The notes under the pieces are model-generated. The model worked only from the letters and a program-made list of their open reading frames with translations, was not told the DNA's origin and searched no databases. The position numbers were made by a program, and so were the translations under genes. A stretch of 12,372 nt of DNA from the NCBI GenBank assembly GCA_024275555.1, contig JAJRYW010000245.1, positions 1-12,372 of the forward strand, read 5' to 3'. The stretch comes from Calditrichota bacterium. GTDB taxonomy: Bacteria > Calditrichota > Calditrichia > RBG-13-44-9 > J075. Positions 6,742 through 12,372 of the stretch are shown piece after piece (position 1 is the stretch's first letter; each line of letters begins with the position of its first letter).

Positions 6742-7948
6742 GATGAGAGACGCATTTATTATTGATGGAATCCGGACTCCTATTGGAAAATTCGGCGGTT
6801 CCCTGTCGCCGGTGCGCACGGATGATCTGGCCGCGCTGGTCATCGCGGAACTGCTCAGGCGACATTCCGGCCTTGATCCGGCAGCGGTTGAAGATGTGAT
6901 TTTCGGCTGCGCCAATCAAGCCGGGGAAGACAACCGCAATGTGGCTCGTATGGCCGCGTTGCTGGCCGGTCTGCCGGTCACCACACCGGGAGAGACGGTT
7001 AACCGCCTGTGCGCCTCGGGGATGAGCGCCGTGGTGCAGGCCAGCCGGGCCATCCGCCTGGGCGATGGGGAACTCTACATCGCCGGGGGCGTGGAGCACA
7101 TGACCCGCGCCCCCTACGTGCTCTCCAAAACCGCCCGTCCTTTTGGCCGGGACGCCCAGCTTTACGACACCAGCATCGGCTGGCGCTTTGTAAATCCCAG
7201 GATGGAGGCGCTCTACGGAATCGACGGGATGGGGGTCACCGCCGAAAATGTGGCCGAACAGTTTAAGATCAACCGCGAGGATCAGGATGTTTTTGCGCTG
7301 CGCTCGCAGCAAAAAGCGGCTGCGGCCCGAAAAAAAGGCCGGTTAGCGAAGGAAATTATGGCGGTTGAAATCCCCCGGCGTAAGGGCGATCCGGTTCTTT
7401 TTGAGCACGATGAATTTATTCGTGAAAACACCAGCCTGGAAGCGCTGGCAAAATTGCGGCCCGCTTTTCGCAAAGACGGCAGCGTTACCGCCGGAAACTC
7501 CTCGGGAATCAACGATGGCGCCGCGGCGATGCTGCTGGCGTCGGAAAAGGCTCTTCAGCAGTTTTCCCTAAAACCGCGTGCACAGATTGTCGCCTCCGCG
7601 GTGGTAGGCGTAGAGCCGCGCATCATGGGCATGGGACCGGTTACCGCCGCCCGGAAAGCGCTCCAAAAAGCCAACCTCTCGCTGGATGATATGGCTGTCA
7701 TCGAACTGAATGAAGCCTTTGCCGCTCAAAGCCTGGCCTGCCTGCGCGAACTGGGTATTGCCGACGACGACCCGCGGGTCAATCCCAACGGCGGCGCCAT
7801 TGCGATAGGCCATCCGCTGGGCATGTCGGGAACGCGGCTGCTTCTCACGGCAATGCTGGAGTTAGAACAGCGCCAGGAACGTTACGCCCTCTGCACCATG
7901 TGCGTCGGCGTCGGCCAGGGCATGGCGGTTATCTTAGAGCGGATTTAG
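6734..7948 (+). CDS. paaJ: 3-oxoadipyl-CoA / 3-oxo-5,6-didehydrosuberyl-CoA thiolase PaaJ
   Basis: Thiolase acting twice in the pathway: it cleaves 3-oxo-5,6-didehydrosuberyl-CoA, and later 3-oxoadipyl-CoA to succinyl-CoA and acetyl-CoA. The nucleophilic cysteine is C93 in NRLCASGM, the general base H360 in GGAIAIGHPLGMSG, and the second cysteine C390 in CTMCVGVGQG. Long stretches such as CANQAGEDNRNVARMA and IGWRFVNPRM are close to E. coli PaaJ. GGAGG sits only 3 bases before ATG 6734 (404 residues). The next in-frame ATG at 6743 gives MRDAFIIDGIRTPIG, the same N-terminus and length (401) as E. coli PaaJ, with 12-base spacing, so either start is possible. The stop overlaps the start of a heptamer repeat. 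Confidence 0.96.
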   Translation: MSKMRDAFIIDGIRTPIGKFGGSLSPVRTDDLAALVIAELLRRHSGLDPAAVEDVIFGCANQAGEDNRNVARMAALLAGLPVTTPGETVNRLCASGMSAVVQASRAIRLGDGELYIAGGVEHMTRAPYVLSKTARPFGRDAQLYDTSIGWRFVNPRMEALYGIDGMGVTAENVAEQFKINREDQDVFALRSQQKAAAARKKGRLAKEIMAVEIPRRKGDPVLFEHDEFIRENTSLEALAKLRPAFRKDGSVTAGNSSGINDGAAAMLLASEKALQQFSLKPRAQIVASAVVGVEPRIMGMGPVTAARKALQKANLSLDDMAVIELNEAFAAQSLACLRELGIADDDPRVNPNGGAIAIGHPLGMSGTRLLLTAMLELEQRQERYALCTMCVGVGQGMAVILERI

Positions 7949-7975
7949 GATTGCGGATTGGGGAATGCGGAATTC
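7948..7975. repeat. Degenerate heptamer tandem repeat, upstream arm
   Basis: Four consecutive seven-base units, GGATTGC, GGATTGG, GGAATGC and GGAATTC, start at the last base of paaJ. The unit GGATTGC is the reverse complement of the GCAATCC heptamer repeated at 8404-8429, so the two arrays face each other in inverted orientation across the four-helix-bundle coding segment. Confidence 0.6.
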
Positions 7976-8044
7976 GAACTGCCTGGATTCGCAGAAAACT
8001 ATTTTTCATCATAATATCAAAGAGTCTTGTGCAGAGGTAGATTG

Positions 8045-9034
8045 ATGAATCAAAGTGAATTAAAACAACGTACTAAGGAGTTTTCCAAGCGGGTTGTAAA
8101 ACTCTGCGGAACCTTGACAACGAGTAAAGAAGAGCGACTGATTGCATCACAGCTTTTTAGGTCGGCAACTTCAGTTGCGGCGAACTATCGAGAAGCCTGT
8201 CGGGCCCGCTCACCAGCAGAATTTGTATCAAAGTTGGGCATTGTGGAAGCGGAAGGTGACGAATCACTTTATTGGCTGGAATTGCTTGCAGAGATGGAAA
8301 TTATCAAGCCAAAACTACTGGAACCGCTGATAAACGAAGCAAATGAAATCGTAGCAATCATTGTGGCGTCAATAAAAACTGCGCGGGGGAAAAAGAAATC
8401 CACAATCCGCAATCCGCAATCCGCAATCCCTCCTTATAATATTTTTAAGTTAAACGGATTCCGACCGGTGGTGCATGAGTCGGCCTTTGTGCATCCCAAT
8501 GCGACGGTGACAGGGAATGTGGTGATTGGCAAGGATGTCTACATCGGCCCGGGGGCGGCTATCCGCGGCGACTGGGGAGAGATTGTTATTCACGATGGCT
8601 GTAATGTGCAGGAAAATTGCACCATCCACCAGTTTCCCGGGATAACGGTGGTGCTGGAAGAGATGGCGCATATCGGTCACGGAGCAATAATTCACGGCGC
8701 GCATATCGGCAGGAACGCCCTGGTGGGAATGAATGCGGTGGTGATGGATAATGCCGTGGTGGGCGAAGAGAGCATCGTCGGGGCGCTTTGCTTTGTGCCG
8801 GAAGGGATGGAAATTCCCCGCCGCAAGATCGCGGTGGGCAATCCGGCCAAAATTGTCAAGGATGTCAGCGACGAGATGGCCGCCTGGAAAACCAAAGGAA
8901 CCGAGTTGTATATATCGCTTCCAAAGCAGCTTTATGAAACCCTCGAACCATGCGAGCCCCTGCGCGAGCTCCCGGAAGATCGGCCCAAGATGGAGAAGCT
9001 GTTGGAGACCTGGCGGAGGGTAAAAAAGAAGTAG
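8045..9034 (+). CDS. paaY: Fusion: four-helix-bundle (S23/IVP-type) protein + PaaY gamma-carbonic-anhydrase-like thioesterase
   Basis: One open frame of 329 residues joins two unrelated families. Residues 1-115 are a four-helix-bundle protein of the 23S rRNA intervening-sequence-protein type, shown by LFRSATSVAANYREACRARS, then EFVSKLGIVEAEGDESLYWL. Residues 131-329 are PaaY, a left-handed beta-helix hexapeptide-repeat protein: NGFRPVVHESAFVHPNATV, IGKDVYIGPGAAIRGDWGEI, HIGHGAIIHGAHIGRNALVG and MNAVVMDNAVVGEESIVGA. Likely metal ligands are H195, H212 and H217. PaaY is a thioesterase that clears a toxic CoA by-product in E. coli. The linker, STIRNPQSAIPP, is encoded by a heptamer repeat. The ATG at 8045 has GAGGT seven bases upstream; a TTG at 8027 is less likely. 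No ATG, GTG or TTG with a ribosome site exists at the paaY boundary, so PaaY seems made only as the fusion. An assembly error is possible but the repeat explains the join. Confidence 0.88.
   Translation: MNQSELKQRTKEFSKRVVKLCGTLTTSKEERLIASQLFRSATSVAANYREACRARSPAEFVSKLGIVEAEGDESLYWLELLAEMEIIKPKLLEPLINEANEIVAIIVASIKTARGKKKSTIRNPQSAIPPYNIFKLNGFRPVVHESAFVHPNATVTGNVVIGKDVYIGPGAAIRGDWGEIVIHDGCNVQENCTIHQFPGITVVLEEMAHIGHGAIIHGAHIGRNALVGMNAVVMDNAVVGEESIVGALCFVPEGMEIPRRKIAVGNPAKIVKDVSDEMAAWKTKGTELYISLPKQLYETLEPCEPLRELPEDRPKMEKLLETWRRVKKK
8404..8429. repeat. Heptamer tandem repeat encoding the fusion linker
   Basis: Three perfect AATCCGC units (8404-8424) plus a partial AATCC (8425-8429). Translated in the fusion frame they give IRNPQSAI, because a seven-base period steps through all three frames. 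The same unit in inverted orientation occurs at 7948-7975 after paaJ. The region lies between the last helix of the bundle domain and the first residues of PaaY. Confidence 0.85.
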
Positions 9035-9356
9035 TTGGTAGAGTGGTGATTGGTGGAGTGGTCTCCCCTCGTTCCAAGCTCCTGCTTGGAACGCACTTTT
9101 CCCTCGAAGCTCCGCTTCCACTGCCAGAACTAAAGCAAGTCTGCTGAAAACCTGCGCAGTCGAAACAGAGCTTTAGAAAAATAGTCGTTGCAAGGGGGAG
9201 CGAGGATAGGCTTAGAGGTTAACAACGGGGTACAAAAAATAGAAGATGTTGACAATTCTTTTACCGGGAATGTGTGTTTCAAAGCTTTCTTCAAATAGAT
9301 AAATTTGTTTTGAAGGTTGTCCGTATGTAAATTCTTTGCAAAAAGGAGAATTTGAA
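9035..9356. other. Gene-free spacer between paaY fusion and toxin-antitoxin pair
   Basis: No gene seen. The first part holds an imperfect direct repeat (TTGGTAGAGTGG at 9035-9046 and TTGGTGGAGTGG at 9050-9061) and two hairpin-forming repeats (9071-9118). The second part becomes AT-rich and includes TTGACA at 9249-9254 without a matching -10. CTTCAAA (9289-9295) and TTTGAAG (9309-9315) form an inverted repeat 41 bases before the antitoxin start, a plausible but unproven autoregulatory site. Confidence 0.5.
9071..9118. repeat. Two adjacent small palindromes (dispersed-repeat type)
   Basis: GTTCCAAGC (9071-9079) pairs perfectly with GCTTGGAAC (9084-9092) around the loop TCCT. Fourteen bases on, GAAGC (9106-9110) pairs with GCTTC (9114-9118) around TCC. 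The pattern 'cGTTCCAAGCTCC(T)GCTTGGAACGc' resembles a widespread intergenic palindrome of environmental bacteria. A hairpin with the same TCC loop and GAAGC/GCTTC-type arms recurs at 12266-12280. Confidence 0.6.
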
Positions 9357-9593
9357 GTGCTCTCATCTAAAATTAGTGAAAAGACGTTGAGGAAAAATTT
9401 AATTGAGGAGATAAACAAATTAGACCAGGAAAAGTTGGTTATGCTCCATCAATTTCTGGCTCAATTGGTTGGTGAGGAATTGATTAGCGAAGTGACAAAA
9501 GATTGGGAAATTGGAAACGTTACTCAAGAATCAATTCAAGCAGCCATTGAAGAACATCGTAAATTACATCCCTATTCCCAATCCGAAAAATGA
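9357..9593 (+). CDS. Probable antitoxin of a PIN-domain toxin-antitoxin pair
   Basis: Small charged protein of 78 residues starting at GTG 9357, eight bases after AGGAG (9344-9348); a TTG at 9336 in frame lies before the ribosome site and is rejected. The sequence is predicted mostly helical (KTLRKNLIEEINKLDQEKLV, LHQFLAQLVGEELISEV, then ESIQAAIEEHRKLHPYS). I see no clear MazE/AbrB, Phd or ribbon-helix-helix signature. The call rests on size, on the ATGA overlap with the downstream PIN gene, and on position directly before it, as in antitoxin-first TA operons. Base composition is distinctly more AT-rich than the surrounding paa genes, suggesting later acquisition. Confidence 0.7.
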   Translation: MLSSKISEKTLRKNLIEEINKLDQEKLVMLHQFLAQLVGEELISEVTKDWEIGNVTQESIQAAIEEHRKLHPYSQSEK

Positions 9594-9997
9594 AAACAGT
9601 CATTGATACGAATGTGTTTGTTGAATCGATAACAGCAACCAGCAATTATCACAAAATATTTAAAAGTTTAGTGAATGGAGATTTCTTCCTGTGTCTTTCG
9701 AATTCAATATTATTGGAGTATGAAGAAGTTATACGCTTACTTCACCGGGAAGCAACCACAAAAAGATTCCTTGAGTTTTTGTCGCTATCACCCTTTGTTA
9801 TTTTTGTAAATCCTGCCTATAATTATCGTTTGATTACCATTGACCCCGATGACAATAAGTTTGTTGACTGTGCAATTGCCTGTAATGCCGATTATCTCAT
9901 TACCAGCGATCGTCATTTTGATGTACTGAAAACAGTCAGTTTTCCCGGTAAGGGCCTTCCACAGGTAATTTCTGATGTCGAGGCAAAGTCATTTTGA
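9590..9997 (+). CDS. PIN-domain ribonuclease toxin (COG1569-like) with altered C-terminus
   Basis: PIN-fold Mg-dependent ribonuclease, typically the toxin of a TA pair. The 135 residues show the acidic active site: D6 in VIDTNVFVES, E43/E45/E46 in LLEYEEVIRLL, D93 in DPDDNKFVDCAIACNADYLI, and D107 in TSDRHFDVL. All four acidic positions are present, so the catalytic core looks intact. Its ATG overlaps the antitoxin stop (ATGA). From residue about 121 the tail reads KGLPQVISDVEAKSF, which follows a 37-bp duplicated segment. A second copy of that segment downstream continues in another frame into a more family-like tail, VNVIHPEKFIEKFLK. The annotated C-terminus is therefore probably a replacement. 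The last helix contributes little to catalysis, so the toxin may still be active. Confidence 0.85.
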   Translation: MKTVIDTNVFVESITATSNYHKIFKSLVNGDFFLCLSNSILLEYEEVIRLLHREATTKRFLEFLSLSPFVIFVNPAYNYRLITIDPDDNKFVDCAIACNADYLITSDRHFDVLKTVSFPGKGLPQVISDVEAKSF

Positions 9998-10024
9998 TGT
10001 ACTGAAAACAGTCAGTTTTCCCGG
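9912..10024. repeat. 37-bp direct duplication within the PIN gene 3' end
   Basis: The 37 bases at 9912-9948 (starting GTCATTTTGATGTACTGAAA, ending TTTTCCCGG) recur exactly at 9988-10024. A unique 39-base segment lies between. The repeat period is 76 bases, not a multiple of three, so the second copy is out of frame with the gene and the reading frame stops at 9997, inside the second copy. Confidence 0.95.
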
Positions 10025-10073
10025 GGTAAATGTGATTCATCCTGAAAAATTTATCGAAAAGTTTCTAAAATAA
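9996..10073 (+). pseudogene. Displaced original C-terminal coding end of the PIN toxin
   Basis: Reading from the second repeat copy, GAT at 9996 opens a frame DVLKTVSFPGVNVIHPEKFI followed by EKFLK and TAA at 10071-10073. Its first ten residues are the same as residues 111-120 of the PIN protein. Joining the toxin up to the first copy with this tail restores a 135-residue protein whose end (V.VIHPEKF) fits the PIN toxin family better than the present tail. It has no start codon of its own and is taken as a remnant left by the duplication. Confidence 0.75.
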
Positions 10074-10097
10074 AAATGTTCCAAACAGGAGACGAGA

Positions 10098-12140
10098 ATG
10101 AAAATCCAAAGCTATATACAAGGTCAGTGGACCGCCGGTAGCGGCAACAGCCGGCAAGTATACAACGCCATCACCGGAGAAGCGATTGGCGCAGTAAGCA
10201 GTGAAGGTTTCGATTTTAAATCGATCCTGGCATACGGGCGCCAGGTCGGCGGGCCGGTGCTGCGTAAGATGAGCTTCCACGAGCGGGGCCGGATGCTGAA
10301 AGCGCTGGCGATGTACCTGCATGAGCGGAGGAAAGAGTTTTACCCTATTTCCACCATGACCGGGGCCACCAAAACAGACACCTGGATTGATGTCGACGGC
10401 GGTATCGGCACCCTGTTTGTTTTTGCCAGCAAGGGAAGGCGGGAACTGCCCGATGAGCCGTTCTATGTCGACGGCGCGATGGAGCACTTGTCTAAAGAAG
10501 GGAGCTTTGTGGGAAGGCACATCTGCGTGCCGCTGGAGGGTACCGCCATCCACATCAACGCTTTCAACTTTCCCTGCTGGGGAATGCTGGAAAAAATCGC
10601 CCCCACCTTGCTGGCGGGGATGCCGACCATCGTCAAGCCGGCAACAGCCACCTGCTACCTGACTGAGGCAATGGTCAAAACGATCATCGAATCAAAAATT
10701 CTTCCCGAAGGGGCATTGCAACTCATCTGCGGCTCGGTGGGCGACCTGCTCGATCATCTCGATTGCCAGGATGTGGTCACCCTGACCGGATCGGCGACCA
10801 CCGGCAAGAAGCTGCGTCAACTGCCCTCCATTATCGACAACTCGGTGCGCTTCAACATGGAGGCCGATTCGCTCAACTTCAGCATGTTGGGGCCGGAGTC
10901 TGCCCCGGGGACGCCGGAGTTCGATCTGTTTATCAAGGAAGTCGCCCGGGAGATGACCGTCAAAGCCGGGCAAAAATGTACCGCCATCCGGCGCACTATT
11001 GTTCCCCAAAACCTGGTTGCGGAGGTGATGGAGGCGCTCAAGAAACGTTTGGAAAAAATCAAGATCGGCGATCCCTCTTTGGAAGAAGTGCGCATGGGAC
11101 CGCTGGTAAGCCGCGACCAGGTGAATGAGGTCGACAGCGTGGTGCAGCAACTGATGCAGGAGGCCGAGATGGTCTACGGCGGCCGGCAAAACTTTCAGGT
11201 AGTCGGCGCAGACCCGCAAAAAGGCGCCTTCTTTCCAACCACCCTGCTTTATTGCGATCAGCCGCTGCGCAGCGACGCCCCGCATAGCCTGGAGGCCTTT
11301 GGCCCGGTCAACACGGTGATGCCCTATCAAAACCTGGATGAGGCCATTGAACTGGCCAAACTGGGACGTGGTTCTTTGGTGGGCTCTCTGTTCACCAACG
11401 ACGACCGGGTTGCCCGGCAGGTGGTGCTGGGAACGGCTGCCTACCACGGCCGGGTGATGATTGTCAACCAGTATTGCGCCAAAGAATCCACCGGGCACGG
11501 CTCCCCGCTGCCGCACATGGTGCACGGCGGGCCGGGGCGCGCCGGCGGAGGCGAGGAGTTAGGCGGTATTCGCAGCGTGCTCCACTACATGCAGCGCACC
11601 GCCCTGCAGGGATCGCCCACCACGCTGACCCATATCACCAACGAGTGGATGCCCGGGGCAGCGCAGCCGGAAGCAACCGTGCATCCCTTCAAAAAATATT
11701 TTGAAGATTTGCAAATCGGCGAAACCCTCACCACCCACCGCCGCACCGTTACCGAAGCGGACATTGTTAATTTCGCCGGCATCAGCGGGGATTATTTTTA
11801 CGCCCACACCGACGAGATTGCTGCGAAAAAGCATCACATCTTCCAGGGGCGGGTGGCGCACGGCTATTTTCTCGTTTCCGCCGCGGCGGGGCTGTTCGTC
11901 TGGCCGGGAGAAGGGCCGGTGCTGGCTAATTACGGTCTGGAAGAGCTGCGCTTTCTCCAGCCGGTGCACATCGGCGATACCATCTGCGTAAAACTGACCG
12001 TCAAACGAAAAACCGAGAAAGAGAAGCGCGAGGATGAACCGCTCAACGGCGTGGTGGAGTGGGCGGCTACGATCTATAATCAGGATGATGAGATTGTGGC
12101 CACCTACACGGTGCTGACGCTGGTGGCGCGGAGACAGTAG
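10098..12140 (+). CDS. paaZ: Bifunctional oxepin-CoA hydrolase / 3-oxo-5,6-didehydrosuberyl-CoA semialdehyde dehydrogenase PaaZ
   Basis: Two-domain cytosolic enzyme that hydrolytically opens the oxepin-CoA ring and oxidises the aldehyde formed, avoiding a toxic free intermediate. It has 680 residues, against 681 in E. coli. Residues 1 to about 520 are an aldehyde dehydrogenase with general base E255 (RFNMEADSLNF) and nucleophile C294 (VKAGQKCTAIRR); also IHINAFNFPCWGMLEKIAP and VTLTGSATTGKKL. Residues about 530-680 are a MaoC-type R-hydratase domain with VTEADIVNFAGISGDYFYAH, where D565 and H570 are the expected catalytic pair, then RVAHGYFLVSAAAGLF and NYGLEELRF. Both active sites are intact. 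AGGAG (10087-10091) lies six bases before the ATG. It is separated from the rest of the cluster by the AT-rich toxin-antitoxin insertion. As it is last before the palindrome-rich tail, it probably ends the operon. Confidence 0.98.
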   Translation: MKIQSYIQGQWTAGSGNSRQVYNAITGEAIGAVSSEGFDFKSILAYGRQVGGPVLRKMSFHERGRMLKALAMYLHERRKEFYPISTMTGATKTDTWIDVDGGIGTLFVFASKGRRELPDEPFYVDGAMEHLSKEGSFVGRHICVPLEGTAIHINAFNFPCWGMLEKIAPTLLAGMPTIVKPATATCYLTEAMVKTIIESKILPEGALQLICGSVGDLLDHLDCQDVVTLTGSATTGKKLRQLPSIIDNSVRFNMEADSLNFSMLGPESAPGTPEFDLFIKEVAREMTVKAGQKCTAIRRTIVPQNLVAEVMEALKKRLEKIKIGDPSLEEVRMGPLVSRDQVNEVDSVVQQLMQEAEMVYGGRQNFQVVGADPQKGAFFPTTLLYCDQPLRSDAPHSLEAFGPVNTVMPYQNLDEAIELAKLGRGSLVGSLFTNDDRVARQVVLGTAAYHGRVMIVNQYCAKESTGHGSPLPHMVHGGPGRAGGGEELGGIRSVLHYMQRTALQGSPTTLTHITNEWMPGAAQPEATVHPFKKYFEDLQIGETLTTHRRTVTEADIVNFAGISGDYFYAHTDEIAAKKHHIFQGRVAHGYFLVSAAAGLFVWPGEGPVLANYGLEELRFLQPVHIGDTICVKLTVKRKTEKEKREDEPLNGVVEWAATIYNQDDEIVATYTVLTLVARRQ

Positions 12141-12193
12141 GGCGACCTCCTGAATCGTTAACAAGAAACTAAGTACTTTCGCACACTTCGGTC

Positions 12194-12207
12194 CCCGGCC
12201 GGCCGGG
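12194..12207. repeat. Perfect 14-bp GC-only palindrome after paaZ
   Basis: CCCGGCCGGCCGGG is its own reverse complement and made only of G and C, 53 bases past the paaZ stop. It could form a cruciform or contribute to termination. No T-run follows directly. Confidence 0.5.
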
Positions 12208-12215
12208 AGTCGATT

Positions 12216-12242
12216 AAGACCCCGAAAGGGGCTATGCTTTTT
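12216..12242 (+). terminator. Weak candidate terminator downstream of paaZ
   Basis: A CCCC-GAAA-GGGG hairpin (12220-12231), extended by AG/CT across a bulged A, is followed after five bases by a T5 tract (12238-12242). The core stem is only four pairs with a GNRA-type loop, and the T-run is offset, so this is weaker than a canonical intrinsic terminator. Its position after the last paa gene supports the reading. Confidence 0.35.
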
Positions 12243-12280
12243 CCGAGACTGCGCTCGCAAAAAGAGGCTTCTCCGAAGCC
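12237..12280. repeat. Pair of adjacent hairpin-forming inverted repeats
   Basis: CTTTTTCCGAG (12237-12247) pairs with CTCGCAAAAAG (12254-12264) with one mismatch. Immediately after, GGCTTC (12266-12271) pairs perfectly with GAAGCC (12275-12280) around a TCC loop. The second hairpin shares loop and arm sequence with the one at 9106-9118, suggesting a common dispersed repeat. Confidence 0.5.
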
Positions 12281-12282
12281 GT

Positions 12283-12356
12283 TGATCTACGATTTACGAA
12301 TAGCGATTGACGATTTGAAATTCAATCGTCAATCGGAAATCGCCAATCGAAAATCA
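12283..12356. repeat. Two-armed inverted heptamer array
   Basis: The left arm is five seven-base units, TGATCTA, CGATTTA, CGAATAG, CGATTGA and CGATTTG (12283-12317). The right arm is five units of the complementary type, TCAATCG, TCAATCG, GAAATCG, CCAATCG and AAAATCA (12322-12356). Four bases separate them. The core forms a perfect 12-bp inverted repeat, CGATTGACGATT (12304-12315) with AATCGTCAATCG (12324-12335). The strict seven-base period with variable positions within the unit is the same style as the arrays at 7948 and 8404. Confidence 0.75.
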
Positions 12357-12372
12357 TTTATTAAATCGACAA

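Noticed and set aside
7948..8429. Heptamer arrays considered as CRISPR or direct-repeat array
   Set aside because: Units are seven bases, contiguous and without spacers, so they are simple tandem repeats and not CRISPR.
9249..9277. TTGACA at 9249-9254 as a promoter for the toxin-antitoxin pair
   Set aside because: No acceptable -10 hexamer occurs 16-18 bases downstream (the sequence there is GTGTGT).
10065..10553. - strand open frame opposite the paaZ start
   Set aside because: Antisense shadow of paaZ with no supporting motif or ribosome site.

Overview
The window is dominated by an aerobic phenylacetate (phenylacetyl-CoA) catabolic gene cluster on the + strand, about 10.8 kb long: paaA, paaB, paaC, [repeat block], paaD, paaG, paaH, paaI, paaJ, a fused paaY, [toxin-antitoxin pair], paaZ. 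A divergent, truncated gene for a secreted surface-type protein fills the first 621 bases on the - strand.

Pathway as encoded: PaaA/PaaB/PaaC (with the assembly factor PaaD) form the di-iron monooxygenase that epoxidises the ring of phenylacetyl-CoA. PaaG isomerises the epoxide to oxepin-CoA. The two-domain PaaZ opens the oxepin ring and oxidises the resulting semialdehyde. PaaJ, PaaG and PaaH carry out the beta-oxidation-like steps to acetyl-CoA and succinyl-CoA. PaaI and PaaY are rescue thioesterases. Not in the window: paaE (oxygenase reductase), paaF (the second crotonase), paaK (phenylacetate-CoA ligase) and any regulator such as paaX or paaR.

Region by region: 1-621 is a partial secreted protein. 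622-1293 is a divergent intergenic region with a good sigma70-like promoter and a perfect 16-bp palindrome. 1294-3345 is paaABC. 3346-3752 is a gene-free gap packed with inverted repeats, including a 139-bp nested foldback. 3753-7948 is tightly packed paaDGHIJ. 8045-9034 is PaaY fused to an N-terminal four-helix-bundle (S23/IVP-type) domain through a linker encoded by a heptamer tandem repeat. 9357-10073 is an AT-rich antitoxin/PIN-toxin module whose toxin 3' end was altered by a 37-bp duplication. 10098-12140 is paaZ. 12141-12372 is a series of palindromes ending in a two-armed heptamer array.

Organism: a respiring bacterium with moderately GC-rich genes and many intergenic repeats. Heptamer arrays, S23-type four-helix-bundle genes and secreted proteins with 'VGIG..SP..KLDV' repeats together suggest the Bacteroidota/Calditrichota (FCB) neighbourhood. 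This is only an impression from the sequence and cannot be settled here. The new-looking parts are the repeat-made PaaY fusion, the repeat block splitting the oxygenase genes, and the rearranged toxin gene, all in one catabolic operon.
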